Source: Burkholderiales bacterium (GTDB lineage: Bacteria > Pseudomonadota > Gammaproteobacteria > Burkholderiales > Burkholderiaceae_C). From it: DNA of 64,000 nucleotides. This document shows, piece by piece, positions 25,683 to 35,026 of this stretch (the first letter of the stretch is position 1; every line of letters begins with the position of its first letter). The position numbers and the translations under genes are program-made. Under the pieces are notes generated by a model that had not been told where the DNA came from, ran no database searches, and worked only from the letters and a program-made list of their open reading frames with translations. The stretch lies in assembly GCA_947474755.1 (NCBI GenBank), contig CANJJE010000003.1, forward strand, positions 186,001-250,000. Direction: 5' to 3'.

Positions 25683-26630
25683 CTACAGCTTGTTGAAAAG
25701 TGCCGCGACGGTCAATCCAATGTTCCCGAGTGCCGTCTGGCGGTGGATCCCGCAGAGCCAGAAGCCGATCAGGCGCCCGGGCAGCCGCCGCTGGCGCGCA
25801 TGCACGAATTCATCCAGCACTGCCAGATGGTGCGCCGGCATTCGATGCCTGACGCGGTTGAGCCGCACCAGATTGGCATCCACCCACCCGCGAAACTCGC
25901 CGGCCATCAAGCGCCGGGCGCGCAGCCAGCGCCCTTGCAAGGTCTGGTTCGAGCCGCTCAGGTTCTGGCCATGCTGCCGGTAGCGCACGCTGGGCCATGG
26001 GTCGTATTGCACGCGGCCGCCGCAGCCCGAGACAAGGAGGTACAGCAGCCAGTCGGGGGCGACCGCATCACCTTGCGAACCGGCTTGCACGAACAGTTCA
26101 CGCGCGGCGCGGTTGAACACCATCGTGTTGCAACCGGCAATGCATTGCACCAGCGCATTGACGAAGCTGGGTGGCAGGGTGAAAAGGGGCGACATGCCGA
26201 TGGGGTGGTCGTCGGCATCGGTGAGCAAGGTGCGCGTGCCATACAGCGCCGGCACACTGGATGGCGCCGATGGCAGTGCGGCAAGCGCCCTCGCCAGCTT
26301 GTCAGGCTCCCAGACGTCATCCTGATCAGCCCAGGCGTAGAGGTCGGCATCGATCTCGGCGCGACAGGTCAGCGCCTGGAAATTGGCAGCGAAACCGGCC
26401 GAAGGTCCACGCACGACCGTCAAGCGATCGGCGCCCCATTGCGATCGATAGCGTTCGAGGATCGCCAAGGTCTCATCGGTGGATCCGTCGTCCGAGACCC
26501 ACAACTTCCACCGGCGATGCGTTTGCGCCGCGATTGACTCGAGCTGAGCCACGAGATAGCGCCCGCCCTGGAAAGTGCACATGAGGATGCCGACTTCAGG
26601 CGAAGCGGGCACACGGTCGATCGTCGTCAC
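25683..26630 (-). CDS. GT2 glycosyltransferase, copy A
   Basis: 315 residues, GT-A fold. It has an I-L-M-C-T-F-Q-G start, W-V-S-D-D-G-S-T-D (nucleotide-sugar and metal site) and W-A-D-Q-D-D-V-W-E-P (the D-x-D region), as in rhamnosyl- and related transferases of O-antigen loci. Donor and acceptor cannot be deduced. It begins with GTG inside the stop of the upstream gene (GTGA overlap). It is the last gene of the polysaccharide unit and is clearly paralogous to the preceding gene, so the two may add adjacent residues of the same glycan. Confidence 0.82.
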   Translation of the reverse strand: MTTIDRVPASPEVGILMCTFQGGRYLVAQLESIAAQTHRRWKLWVSDDGSTDETLAILERYRSQWGADRLTVVRGPSAGFAANFQALTCRAEIDADLYAWADQDDVWEPDKLARALAALPSAPSSVPALYGTRTLLTDADDHPIGMSPLFTLPPSFVNALVQCIAGCNTMVFNRAARELFVQAGSQGDAVAPDWLLYLLVSGCGGRVQYDPWPSVRYRQHGQNLSGSNQTLQGRWLRARRLMAGEFRGWVDANLVRLNRVRHRMPAHHLAVLDEFVHARQRRLPGRLIGFWLCGIHRQTALGNIGLTVAALFNKL

Positions 26631-27583
26631 AGTCGATTCAAAAGCGCCGCCAAGGCCAAGCCGAAGTTACCTGGCCAGGTCTGGCGGTAAACGCCAGAGC
26701 GCCACAAAGCCAGCATCCGCGCCGGCAATCGGCGCTGACGAGCGAGGGCGAACCGGTCCAGGGTGATGACATTCTCAGCCGACATCCGGGCTCGGACCGG
26801 CCCGAGCAACTCAAGATTCAGATCGATCCAGGATTTGAACTGCCCACGGAGCAAGGTGCGAAGACGTGGGAGGCGGCGCAAGGGATGAGTCACGCTGCCG
26901 ACGAGGTTATCACCGTGCTGCCGATACCGGATGGAGGGCACAGGGTCATAGTGCATCCGTCCTCCACACGCCGTTACCAGCAGGTAAGCCCACCAGTCAT
27001 GGGCCACCGTTCGTGGATCCGGGCCCGCGTTGACAAGCAACGCTCTTGCCGCACTGTTGAACACCATCGTGTTTCCGCCGGCAATGTTCTGCACCACGGC
27101 ATTCGCGAAGGCAGGCGGCTTGGTGAAAAGAGGTGACAGGCCGATTGACTTGCCGGATGCGTCGGTGAGCAACGTGCGAGACCCATACAGCATCGGCTTG
27201 TGGGCGTCGGACCTGGCCAGCCACGCTAACGCTCTTTCGAGCTTCTGCGGCTCCCAGATGTCGTCCTGATCTGACCATGCAAAGAACTCTCCCTGGACAT
27301 CGGGCAGGCTGGTCAGCGTCAGGAAGTTGTACGCAGGCCCCGCTGACGGCCCCCGGACGATCGACAGTCGGTCGTTACCCCACTGCGCGCGATAAGTCGA
27401 CACGATCTTCAGCGTTGCATCGGTCGAACCGTCATCAGAGACCCAGACCGTCCAGTTCGTGTGGGTCTGGCGGGCGATCGAGTCGAGTTGCTCCGCCAGG
27501 AACGCTGCGCCCTGGTAGGTGCACAAAAGAATGGCGACGAGCGGTCCGTCGCGCGATGCGGGTGTGCGATCGATCTTTATCAC
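26627..27583 (-). CDS. GT2 glycosyltransferase, copy B
   Basis: 318 residues, similar to copy A throughout: I-L-L-C-T-Y-Q-G, W-V-S-D-D-G-S-T-D, W-S-D-Q-D-D-I-W-E-P, and shared C-terminal blocks Y-D-P-x-P-S-x-R-Y-R-Q-H-G and A-R-Q-R-R-L-P. Predicted cytosolic transferase building the repeat unit from nucleotide sugars. It starts with GTG in a GTGA overlap with the GT8 gene stop and ends overlapping copy A, so translation of the three genes is probably coupled. A tandem duplication followed by divergence is the simplest origin. Confidence 0.82.
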   Translation of the reverse strand: MIKIDRTPASRDGPLVAILLCTYQGAAFLAEQLDSIARQTHTNWTVWVSDDGSTDATLKIVSTYRAQWGNDRLSIVRGPSAGPAYNFLTLTSLPDVQGEFFAWSDQDDIWEPQKLERALAWLARSDAHKPMLYGSRTLLTDASGKSIGLSPLFTKPPAFANAVVQNIAGGNTMVFNSAARALLVNAGPDPRTVAHDWWAYLLVTACGGRMHYDPVPSIRYRQHGDNLVGSVTHPLRRLPRLRTLLRGQFKSWIDLNLELLGPVRARMSAENVITLDRFALARQRRLPARMLALWRSGVYRQTWPGNFGLALAALLNRL

Positions 27584-28446
27584 TGGCCACGCAGCAGTGA
27601 CTTCGCCGACGAGGCCCAGCGGCGCCAGGGAGAACGGACCAGTCGCCGGTAGGGTGGCTGGAACGCGCGATCCGCATCGCGCTCAGCAGGCGTCAGCGCT
27701 GACGGCTGGTCTTCGCCAGATTCGATTTGCGTGAGCAGAGAAGGCCGCACGCGCCCCAGGGCCACTTCTCGCTGCACGTCGTCCCGCGTGAGGAAGCCGT
27801 CGCCAATGGCGCGTCGCAGACAAGCCACCCACAGGTATGCCAGGGGATTCGACGTGTCGACCCACGGCTGGGTGTTCATGTCGGTGTAGTGCAAGAGGCG
27901 GGTGGACAGCGGGTCGTAACGCTCCAGGGAGTTCCAGCCCGGGTCGAGATGGCGCCCAAGCCGTTGGGCCACACACATCTCGTGCATCAGCGCTTCATAG
28001 CTGTAGTCGCCACGGTCCAGGCCCGCGATGATGTCGTCGATGCGCCAGGCCAGCTGTGCGCAATCGAGCAGCATGACGCTGAATTGACCTTTGCGACCGT
28101 GGCCGCCCTCGTCGACCGTCAACAGGTCATGGTCGCCCATCGGCGTTTCCCACAGGGCCAGCATGTCGCAGAACACCTGCATGTCGGCGTCGAGGTAGAC
28201 AGCGCGACCTTGGTAGCCGCACAGCTCGGGGATCAGGAAGCGTTGAAACGAGAAAGGGGTGCGCGGAAAGTTGCGCCGATGCGCCGGGGTCGGGATGGTG
28301 CGGCCGAACGAGAAGATCATGCGTGCACTGAGCGGCAATGCTGTCACCTCCCGCATGGAGAATTCCAGGACACGAGCAGGCAACCACTCATCAGCAGTCG
28401 CGGCGATGAATACGCGTATGGGCGAGGATGCGGCGAGATCGCTCAA
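27580..28446 (-). CDS. GT8-like glycosyltransferase, copy A
   Basis: 288 residues. Y-L-D-A-D-M-Q-V carries the D-x-D metal site of GT8 retaining transferases, with [11 protein letters not shown] before it and [10 protein letters not shown] late in the protein. A second member with the same blocks lies at 33970-34917. The only suitable start is TTG (28444-28446), overlapping the stop of the acyltransferase gene as TTGA, so initiation probably depends on coupling. Sugar specificity is unknown. The C-terminus is rich in Arg and Trp, perhaps contacting the membrane. Confidence 0.75.
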   Translation of the reverse strand: MSDLAASSPIRVFIAATADEWLPARVLEFSMREVTALPLSARMIFSFGRTIPTPAHRRNFPRTPFSFQRFLIPELCGYQGRAVYLDADMQVFCDMLALWETPMGDHDLLTVDEGGHGRKGQFSVMLLDCAQLAWRIDDIIAGLDRGDYSYEALMHEMCVAQRLGRHLDPGWNSLERYDPLSTRLLHYTDMNTQPWVDTSNPLAYLWVACLRRAIGDGFLTRDDVQREVALGRVRPSLLTQIESGEDQPSALTPAERDADRAFQPPYRRLVRSPWRRWASSAKSLLRGQ

Positions 28447-29078
28447 GGCCGCTCCTCCTCGTCGTGGGACCCACGAAATTTCATGAGTCTGGCCGGGACA
28501 CCGCCCACCACGGCCCGCCGCGGGACATCCTTCGTGACGACGCTTCCCGCGGCCACCACGCAGCCATCTCCGATCCGGACCCCGTCCAGGATCCTGGCTC
28601 CACCACCAATCCAGACATCACTGCCAATGGTGATGCCCTGTTTGGTCAGCCCCTGTTTTGCAATCGGCTTGTCCAGCGCAGAGAACACATGGTTGGCCGG
28701 AATGATGATGCTGTGTGCGGCTATGCGCACGTAGTCGCCCATGGACAAACCACCATGGCCGTAGATGACACAGAACGGATTGACCGAAAGCGACCGGCCC
28801 GAACGGATCGAGCCATTCGGCCCGGTATCGAGCACCGCGTAGGGGTGCACGATGCTGCCGTCGCCCAGTGCAATCACTGCACCTTCCCCGGCGCACACAA
28901 GCAGTGCGCCGTCACCGATATGTACCCCTCTGCCAAGAGTGATGCCCCGGCAGGCTCCGACAAAACGCACGCGCTGGCCGATTCGGCAGCCGGCCCCCAC
29001 CGCTCCGAGGCCGAATCGCCACCGGTACCAACGCACCCTCAGACCGTCGAGGACCAAGGACAACGTGGCTACAGGCAT
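28443..29078 (-). CDS. Left-handed beta-helix acyltransferase (hexapeptide repeats, WbbJ-like)
   Basis: 211 residues. Repeated isoleucine-patch hexapeptides such as [13 protein letters not shown] and the [22 protein letters not shown] end are those of trimeric acetyl-CoA-dependent O- or N-acetyltransferases. A catalytic-type His lies in I-I-P-A-N-H. It most likely acetylates a sugar of the exported glycan. The ATG at 29078 leaves a five-base gap after the methyltransferase gene; an open frame further upstream only overlaps that gene. Ends in TTGA overlap with the GT8 gene. Confidence 0.8.
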   Translation of the reverse strand: MPVATLSLVLDGLRVRWYRWRFGLGAVGAGCRIGQRVRFVGACRGITLGRGVHIGDGALLVCAGEGAVIALGDGSIVHPYAVLDTGPNGSIRSGRSLSVNPFCVIYGHGGLSMGDYVRIAAHSIIIPANHVFSALDKPIAKQGLTKQGITIGSDVWIGGGARILDGVRIGDGCVVAAGSVVTKDVPRRAVVGGVPARLMKFRGSHDEEERP

Positions 29079-29082
29079 GTCA

Positions 29083-29841
29083 TCAGTACTTGACGATGTA
29101 GGTTTTGGTCCGATTGGGCCCGTCATCGCCCGCGCGGAGATGAAAGAGCAGTTCTGGCTTGTCGCGCATGAACTGGTCAACCGCTGCGCGCGCCATCGGA
29201 AACTCGCGTGAGTCGTAGTCATCGAAAAAAATCACGCCACCACGCGCCATGCGCGGGTAAAAGTAGTCCAGGCACTCGATGTGGGGTTCGAACAAGTCGC
29301 AATCGATATTCACGAAGTGGTACTGAACATCGGACAGCTGCGGCAGTGTGTCCGCGAAAAGCCCCTTGTGAAAGACCACCGAGTCCGATACACCGGCTTC
29401 AGCAACACGCGCCTTGACGGCCTCGAACGAGGTGTCCGCAAAGAGCTTTTGAGCCCGGTACTTCGCATTTTCGGGGGCCAGCCTCAGGTCGGCTTCCGAG
29501 AGATCCGGAAGGCCACTGAACGTATCCAGCGCATGAAACCGCCCCTTCAAGCCGCTCGCGCGCAGCATCTGCGCGCATGCCACCAGACTGTTGCCCATGT
29601 AGACGCCACATTCAGCTGCGTGAAACGCACAATCATCTCCCGCCAACCACGCACGTGCCTTTCGGTAAACCGACAGATCCATGCGGGCCAATGCGGCATG
29701 GTGCAGAGCCAATGAAAAGGCATGAATCAGTGGCAAGCGCTCAGCGAGGAGGCCCTCATAGGGAAGGTTCGCACTGAAGGGAAGCCTTGAATTGAATCTG
29801 GGCATGGTCGCCGGCTTGACGGTGGTAATTGCGCTATCCAT
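29083..29841 (-). CDS. TylF/MycF-like O-methyltransferase
   Basis: 252 residues. The SAM site is [10 protein letters not shown]. The family markers [19 protein letters not shown] and G-G-V-I-F-F-D-D-Y are present. TylF-type enzymes are Mg-dependent and methylate sugar hydroxyls of macrolides and of polysaccharides. Here it probably methylates a sugar of the glycan, either within each repeat or at the non-reducing end. Its ATG overlaps the end of the Wzt-like gene by eight bases. Confidence 0.8.
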   Translation of the reverse strand: MDSAITTVKPATMPRFNSRLPFSANLPYEGLLAERLPLIHAFSLALHHAALARMDLSVYRKARAWLAGDDCAFHAAECGVYMGNSLVACAQMLRASGLKGRFHALDTFSGLPDLSEADLRLAPENAKYRAQKLFADTSFEAVKARVAEAGVSDSVVFHKGLFADTLPQLSDVQYHFVNIDCDLFEPHIECLDYFYPRMARGGVIFFDDYDSREFPMARAAVDQFMRDKPELLFHLRAGDDGPNRTKTYIVKY

Positions 29842-31045
29842 GGGTTACTTCCCCAAACTCGAGGGTCATCCCCAGATTGGCAATGCCGGCCATCACGTCA
29901 GTACCGGCGACATCGAACGAAAGAACATTCTGGTAGAGGCTCAACGGCTTGGCGACATCCCCCCGGAGTTCATGCACTACCGCACTGAGGAAATAGCGGC
30001 CCGGCAACAGGCGGTTGAAGAACTTCATGCGAATCTCCTGCGTGGAACCAGCGACGATCCGCCCCACATGACCAGCGCCGCCAACGCCGTTGAAAGAACA
30101 CACCACGATCCCCTGCTGGCTCGAGATTCCGAAGTTGATCGCCACGTTGTCGACATCTTGGTGCGCCTCAAGGTTGGCGGTCACGGTGAACGGCACTTCC
30201 TGCGCGCCAGCCTGGTCCAGCAGCCGAAACCCGGACAATGAGACCTCATTGCGTAAAGAAGCACCACGCGCACTTACGCTGCGCACGGCCAAATCCGAAT
30301 CGCCCAATTGCTCCGTTCGAACCCGCTTGTAACACTCCACAGCGTCAAAAGTCGCCCCGTCAAAAACCTTGCGACCTCCCTCGAGCACGATCCCGCGGGT
30401 GCAAAAGTTCGCGACCAGGTTCTGGTTGTGACTGACCAGCAAGAATGTCTGGCCGTCTTCCTTCATCTGGCGGATGCGGTCGTAACACTTCATCCGGAAG
30501 TTCGCATCACCCACCGCCAAGGTTTCATCGATGATGATGAGGTTGGCATCCACATGCACCGCGCAGGCAAACGCCAGCCTGGACTGCATGCCCGACGAAT
30601 ATGACTGCAAGGGCATTTCAAAGTAGCGGCCCAGGTCGGCAAATGCCTCGATCGCACCGATGCGCAAATCGGTCCGGGCGCGATCGATACCTTGGATGCT
30701 GCAGAAAAGATAGGCGTTCTCGCGACCCGAAAAGTTCGGGTTGAAGCCGGCGGTCAGGCCCAGCAGGGTGGCGATTCGGCCATGCCGCTCCACCGTGCCG
30801 CTGGTGGGCTGGATGACATTGCCCAGAATTCCCAGCAAGGTGCTCTTTCCGGCGCCATTGCGCCCCATGATCCCCACGGTTTCGCCGCTTCTGATCTCGA
30901 TATCGATATCGGAGAGCACCGGAAACTGGTCGGCGCTGTCTGATGCCGTGCCAAACAGGGCGTGCCACAGCGTCGACAGGGGCTTTTTGCTGCCGGCGTA
31001 GACCTTGCTCAAACCAGTGGCGCGCAACAACAGGTCAGACGACAT
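29834..31045 (-). CDS. wzt: Wzt-like ABC ATPase of polysaccharide exporter, with C-terminal substrate domain
   Basis: 403 residues. The ATPase half has G-R-N-G-A-G-K-S-T-L-L (Walker A), a Y-S-S-G-M-Q-S-R-L signature and I-I-I-D-E-T-L-A-V-G-D (Walker B), the pattern of O-antigen and teichoic acid exporters. After about residue 250 a separate beta-rich domain resembles the Wzt C-terminal domain that binds the finished, capped glycan in E. coli O8/O9a. Here that implies recognition of a terminal modification, perhaps made by the methyltransferases of this locus. Overlaps the permease gene by 11 bases. Confidence 0.88.
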   Translation of the reverse strand: MSSDLLLRATGLSKVYAGSKKPLSTLWHALFGTASDSADQFPVLSDIDIEIRSGETVGIMGRNGAGKSTLLGILGNVIQPTSGTVERHGRIATLLGLTAGFNPNFSGRENAYLFCSIQGIDRARTDLRIGAIEAFADLGRYFEMPLQSYSSGMQSRLAFACAVHVDANLIIIDETLAVGDANFRMKCYDRIRQMKEDGQTFLLVSHNQNLVANFCTRGIVLEGGRKVFDGATFDAVECYKRVRTEQLGDSDLAVRSVSARGASLRNEVSLSGFRLLDQAGAQEVPFTVTANLEAHQDVDNVAINFGISSQQGIVVCSFNGVGGAGHVGRIVAGSTQEIRMKFFNRLLPGRYFLSAVVHELRGDVAKPLSLYQNVLSFDVAGTDVMAGIANLGMTLEFGEVTHG

Positions 31046-31817
31046 CTGAAATGACCCCCTTGACCCGGTTGAAGACCCATGCAGCCAGACACAAGAGCAG
31101 CACCGAAAAAAGCGCAAATCCGGACATCACCGCAGGTGGAGCCATCTGCCCGAACACCAGTGGGCCACGCAGGAGTTCCACCATGACCGTGAGCGGGTTG
31201 AGCCACATCCACTCGCGATAGGCCGTTGGCACCATGGTGAGCGGATAGGTGATGGGTGTCGCGTAAAAAAGCACGCGCAACAAAAGTCGCATCGCCTCGG
31301 AAATATCGCCAATGAAGGGGCCCAAGGCCGCCAACAACAACGACAAGCCGCACAGGAACACAGCGCAAAGACCGACGCCCAGGAAGAACCAGGCTATTCC
31401 CGAGACGCTGACGCGCTGCTGAAAAAATGCCAGTCCGAGCAGAAGCACCATCAGCACGAGCGCATGCACGGATGCGCGAAACAGGTTCGAAACCCACAGC
31501 ACCCAGATCGGGAACGGCGATTTGACGACGAAAGTCCGTTTACTGACGAACAGAACGGTAGACGAGTTGACGAGATCCGACAGGAAAAGATAGGTGGCCA
31601 GGCCCACAAAAAAGGGCAGCACAAAACCGACGCTCGCACCGCCGTGGGCCATCGGGAGTTGCCAGGTGACGCCAAATATGCGCCCAAAGACCAGCGAATA
31701 GATGCCCAGCAGGCACAGCGGCGTGAGCACAAGCCACGACGAACCAATGAGGGAGCGGCGGTATTTGGCAGTGAGATCGCGCCGCGCCAGATCCCACGCC
31801 AGGGAAAAGTTCTGCAT
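31035..31817 (-). CDS. wzm: Wzm-like ABC-2 permease of polysaccharide exporter
   Basis: 260 residues from the ATG at 31817, with six hydrophobic segments and the typical N-terminus L-A-R-R-D-L-T-A-K-Y-R-R-S on the cytosolic side. The A-T-P-I-T-Y-P motif and W-L-N-P-L-T-V-M-V-E-L-L-R fit the ABC-2 (RfbA/TagG) permease family. It forms the inner-membrane channel with Wzt and moves undecaprenyl-linked glycan to the periplasm. A TTG at 31866-31868 would add 17 residues; neither start has a good ribosome site. Confidence 0.87.
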   Translation of the reverse strand: MQNFSLAWDLARRDLTAKYRRSLIGSSWLVLTPLCLLGIYSLVFGRIFGVTWQLPMAHGGASVGFVLPFFVGLATYLFLSDLVNSSTVLFVSKRTFVVKSPFPIWVLWVSNLFRASVHALVLMVLLLGLAFFQQRVSVSGIAWFFLGVGLCAVFLCGLSLLLAALGPFIGDISEAMRLLLRVLFYATPITYPLTMVPTAYREWMWLNPLTVMVELLRGPLVFGQMAPPAVMSGFALFSVLLLCLAAWVFNRVKGVISDVV

Positions 31818-31883
31818 CACGAAATCAGCAGGGGCCGAGGCGCCGATGCTCCATGGTGCGACACCCAAAACAGCCCACGCCCA

Positions 31884-32669
31884 TCAACCACGATGCGCAT
31901 AAATCAATGTCCGAGCCCCGTTTCGTTCATCACGCAATTCCGCGACATCGACATTCGGAAATCCACTACCTTTCAAGAGGCCAGTCAGGGCATCAAGAGT
32001 CAACCATTTGGCATGGTCATACATTCCCGCGAAAGCCTGCGATCTGCCCTTCTCCCTGTAATGCCTGTATCGATAGCTGACGCCGCCAGACTGGAACACT
32101 CTATCCGCTTCTGATTCTTTCGCGTAATGCGTATCCAGAATGATTGCTTTTCGGGTTCGCGCAAGCACCTTCACCAAATGCGTCACCGGATCAACCAAAT
32201 GATATAAAACACCGATGTGATGGGTTATATCGACCTCCGGTATCTTTGCAAAGTCAGCCTCCCGCTCCACGTCACACCGGAATATTTCAGCACTCACTCC
32301 GAATGCCCACAATCTAACGTTGGTCTTGACGACATTCTCTATTCTGGAATCAATTCCAATTACCCTAGCGCCGCATCCAGCGAGCGCGATAGTGTGAATA
32401 CCCTCGAAACAACCAACCTCCAACACTTTCAAACCCTCCAGCGGAAATCGACGATCAAGATCAACGATGCGGCGATCCGGGATGATCTGAGGAAGGTTCC
32501 TTTTCGTAGGAGAAGCTGCTTTTCCGAATCGCCTCCCGCGCGAATCCAGCGTAAAGCATTGCCAGGGGAGCATCTCGTTTAGAAGCTCAAGATCGGCGTC
32601 GGACAAATCGTCAATGTGCGGCGTGGAAATCCACCCCTCCGGACTGGCGTTTGGAAATACTGGATTCAT
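31884..32669 (-). CDS. Class I SAM-dependent methyltransferase
   Basis: 261 residues. V-L-E-V-G-C-F-E-G-I-H-T (motif I), V-I-G-I-D-S-R and the D-I-T-H-H-I-G-V-L-Y-H-L segment form the Rossmann SAM site of the Methyltransf_23/TrmB-like type. About 75 residues precede the core, with W-Q-C-F-T-L-D-S-R-G-R-R-F-G-K, as in several methyltransferases of polysaccharide loci. Acceptor unknown. This gene and the next are visibly AT-richer than the surrounding DNA and use more A/T-ending codons, suggesting recent acquisition. Confidence 0.75.
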   Translation of the reverse strand: MNPVFPNASPEGWISTPHIDDLSDADLELLNEMLPWQCFTLDSRGRRFGKAASPTKRNLPQIIPDRRIVDLDRRFPLEGLKVLEVGCFEGIHTIALAGCGARVIGIDSRIENVVKTNVRLWAFGVSAEIFRCDVEREADFAKIPEVDITHHIGVLYHLVDPVTHLVKVLARTRKAIILDTHYAKESEADRVFQSGGVSYRYRHYREKGRSQAFAGMYDHAKWLTLDALTGLLKGSGFPNVDVAELRDERNGARTLIYAHRG

Positions 32670-32742
32670 AACTTTTAAGCCCCGTGATAAATCGCGTCTA
32701 AATTATGTTTGGCTTTGTATTTCAACAATACAACCATCAGAT

Positions 32743-33927
32743 TCACTTGCCGGCACGCTGCTGGCGCAGCATTTGATCATTAGCCAGCCGGATGACATGG
32801 AATATTTGATCTTTCACGGCAGCCGGAGAATAGTCTGCCAGTAATTTGTTCTGAGCTCGCCTAACGAGACTCTGGCGAAAATCCGAGTCCTCAATCAGAA
32901 GCGCAAACGATGACTCCCACTCATCTGCCGTCCGCGCTAGTAATCCGCAGCCACCAGAGCAACATTCATCGTAGACGGACCCCTCAGACGCAATAACTGC
33001 CGCCCCTACCGCAGAATACTCAACCCACTTGTTGTCAGACTTGGTCTTGTTGAATTTCGTATCTGCGAGCGGGCAAATCCCAATCTGCCAACCCAAATCC
33101 GTCATTTTCCGCATGAAGTCTTGATATTTCACCTCAACCGGTATAACCCTTACACGAGAGCCAAAGGAGTCCAGCTCTTTAGGTTTCGGTATCTTACCAA
33201 ACAGCTCAAATTTTATATCAGGGTATTTTTCAAGCACCTTAATCAATGCCGGGAGGACCTGCTTTAAATCGTGCTCATGATCAAAACCCATGTACCCGAT
33301 TTTCAGAACTGGCCCGGGCAAAGCACGTGCCAAAACTTTGTTTGTGCAGTGTAGCGGCCCAACAAAATAGCGATCCGAATCGATTCCGCTTGCTATGAGG
33401 CGATCCTTAAGTGGCGCTGTGGAGCAATATATGATGTTCGAGTGCCGCAGCAGATAACTCACCGCCTCAAGCCTGTCGGGGTGATTGTGAAAATCATACT
33501 TCGCTTGGCCGAGTTCGATAGGGACATTCAGCAAGTCATCGTCCAAATGATAGATTGTTGCCACCTCATTTAATGAGGCGTAGGACATTATTTGCTTCGC
33601 ACACGGCCCGCTGTATCGACAGAAAATAATTATACTGGGCTCAAATTCCACAAGTAAACCGTCAATCCACGCTGCCGCAGCGGCGCTATTTATGTTCTTC
33701 CCAAATTGAGAGCTCAGCCGCTGATCAGTGAGGGTTTCATATTCTATTTCACCACTCTCACTCAACTCCGATAACGGATTTATGAAGCAGATTTGAAGAG
33801 TCGGTATTAGTCCGTTCGCGACATACAAAATTCTCTCCTTCGCATTCGACCGACGTCTAGTGTGCTTTTTTGTAGGCCAAGGCAACCTTACAAGTCGCGC
33901 CGCGAATGATTTGAAAGAGAAGGTCAT
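32743..33927 (-). CDS. GT4-like glycosyltransferase
   Basis: 394 residues with no signal peptide. The C-terminal half has K-I-G-Y-M-G (about 211-216), W-Q-I-G-I-C-P-L, and then F-N-K-T-K-S-D-N-K-W-V-E-Y-S-A-V-G-A-A-V-I-A-S, the E-x7-E-like nucleotide-sugar region of GT-B enzymes. The N-terminal half has the Y-H-L-D-D-D-L motif seen in many O-antigen-locus glycosyltransferases. Donor and acceptor unknown. AT-rich composition like the previous gene. The gaps on either side (32670-32742 and 33928-33969) hold no gene. Confidence 0.7.
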   Translation of the reverse strand: MTFSFKSFAARLVRLPWPTKKHTRRRSNAKERILYVANGLIPTLQICFINPLSELSESGEIEYETLTDQRLSSQFGKNINSAAAAAWIDGLLVEFEPSIIIFCRYSGPCAKQIMSYASLNEVATIYHLDDDLLNVPIELGQAKYDFHNHPDRLEAVSYLLRHSNIIYCSTAPLKDRLIASGIDSDRYFVGPLHCTNKVLARALPGPVLKIGYMGFDHEHDLKQVLPALIKVLEKYPDIKFELFGKIPKPKELDSFGSRVRVIPVEVKYQDFMRKMTDLGWQIGICPLADTKFNKTKSDNKWVEYSAVGAAVIASEGSVYDECCSGGCGLLARTADEWESSFALLIEDSDFRQSLVRRAQNKLLADYSPAAVKDQIFHVIRLANDQMLRQQRAGK

Positions 33928-33969
33928 TGATGGTTTTGTTATTATTCTTCGGCGAATCGCCAGTGCCTG

Positions 33970-34917
33970 CTAAGTTATCTCGCCCTCATCGGTCGTCGGA
34001 GACGGGATTTTCGTATCGAATGCATTTTGGTAACTGGTAGCAGCCGCTTGTCGGGCTCGTTTGGCGTCGTACACCGATCGATGTTTGACATAGCCAGACA
34101 GCGCATCGCGCGTCGCATTCTTTTGGTCCCAGAGCGCGCGTAGTCGCTGCGGAATGCGATGCCGGTATCGAACGTCGCGAAGCAGCGAGGGGCGAAAGTA
34201 ACCCAGATCGATTTCCTCTTGGACCGCATCGACTGTCAGTTTTCGGTTCTTCAGCATCAGGCGCACTTCATCTAGCCAAAGCTGCCCGAATTTGTTGGAC
34301 GTATAGACCCAAGGCTGAGTCCCCATGTCGGTGTAGTGAATGAGCGATGTGTCCGCGTCGCAGTACTCGAGGCTGTTCCATTCAAAAGGTACCCCGTAGT
34401 TGACCTCGGCGTCATGCAGGATGCAGAGAGTCGACATCAACTCATCGTAGTCATACTCGCCGTGGTCCAGCGAGGCAACAATGTCTTCGACAGCCCAGTC
34501 CAGGCGGCTGCAATCCAACAGCATCACAGCGCATTGTTTCTTGCGGCTGGGGGGCGCTCCCGCCTTTGCGATGGTCGTGTCCTCGAATTTGACCTCTTTC
34601 TGAACGATCACCTTGGCGCCGTCGAAGGGGATATTCCACAGGTTTCGAATGTCGCGCATCACCAGCATGTCGGCGTCCATGTAGATCGCCTTGCCGCGAT
34701 AGCCGGCGAGTTTGGGAATGCAGAAACGGCTGAAAGAAAAACCTGTCCGTTGCGCATTCCTCGGGTCTCTTGGTTGCGGCACGGGCAGGTCGATCATCGG
34801 CACCAGCTCGACCTGTGCTGTGGTGTGCCGCCGGATGGAGTGATCAAGGACAGCTACCGCCAGCGACTGCGAGCGGTCGGCGCCGACATAGATGCGGATC
34901 AAGTCATCAGAGCTCAT
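33970..34917 (-). CDS. GT8-like glycosyltransferase, copy B
   Basis: 315 residues from the ATG at 34917; an in-frame TTG further up is less likely. It shares with copy A (27580-28446) F-S-F-x-R-F-x-I-P-x-L, Y-x-D-A-D-M (D-x-D), M-L-L-D-C, W-N-S-L-E, H-Y-T-D-M-x-T-Q-P-W and L-G-x-x-R-P-S-L-L. Composition returns to high GC. The two GT8 genes bracket the exporter, the methyltransferases and the AT-rich pair, so they may act on one glycan or be relics of locus rearrangement. Sugar unknown. The 109-base gap upstream shows no gene. Confidence 0.75.
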   Translation of the reverse strand: MSSDDLIRIYVGADRSQSLAVAVLDHSIRRHTTAQVELVPMIDLPVPQPRDPRNAQRTGFSFSRFCIPKLAGYRGKAIYMDADMLVMRDIRNLWNIPFDGAKVIVQKEVKFEDTTIAKAGAPPSRKKQCAVMLLDCSRLDWAVEDIVASLDHGEYDYDELMSTLCILHDAEVNYGVPFEWNSLEYCDADTSLIHYTDMGTQPWVYTSNKFGQLWLDEVRLMLKNRKLTVDAVQEEIDLGYFRPSLLRDVRYRHRIPQRLRALWDQKNATRDALSGYVKHRSVYDAKRARQAAATSYQNAFDTKIPSPTTDEGEIT

Positions 34918-35026
34918 GGTACGGAACAGGGGGCTCGTTCGGGCGGCTACGTGGCTGAGCAATCATTGGCGCATGCAGCGATGGGAGCAATTGAGCGGGT
35001 GGTGACTGCATGCTGTCGAGCAAGCC

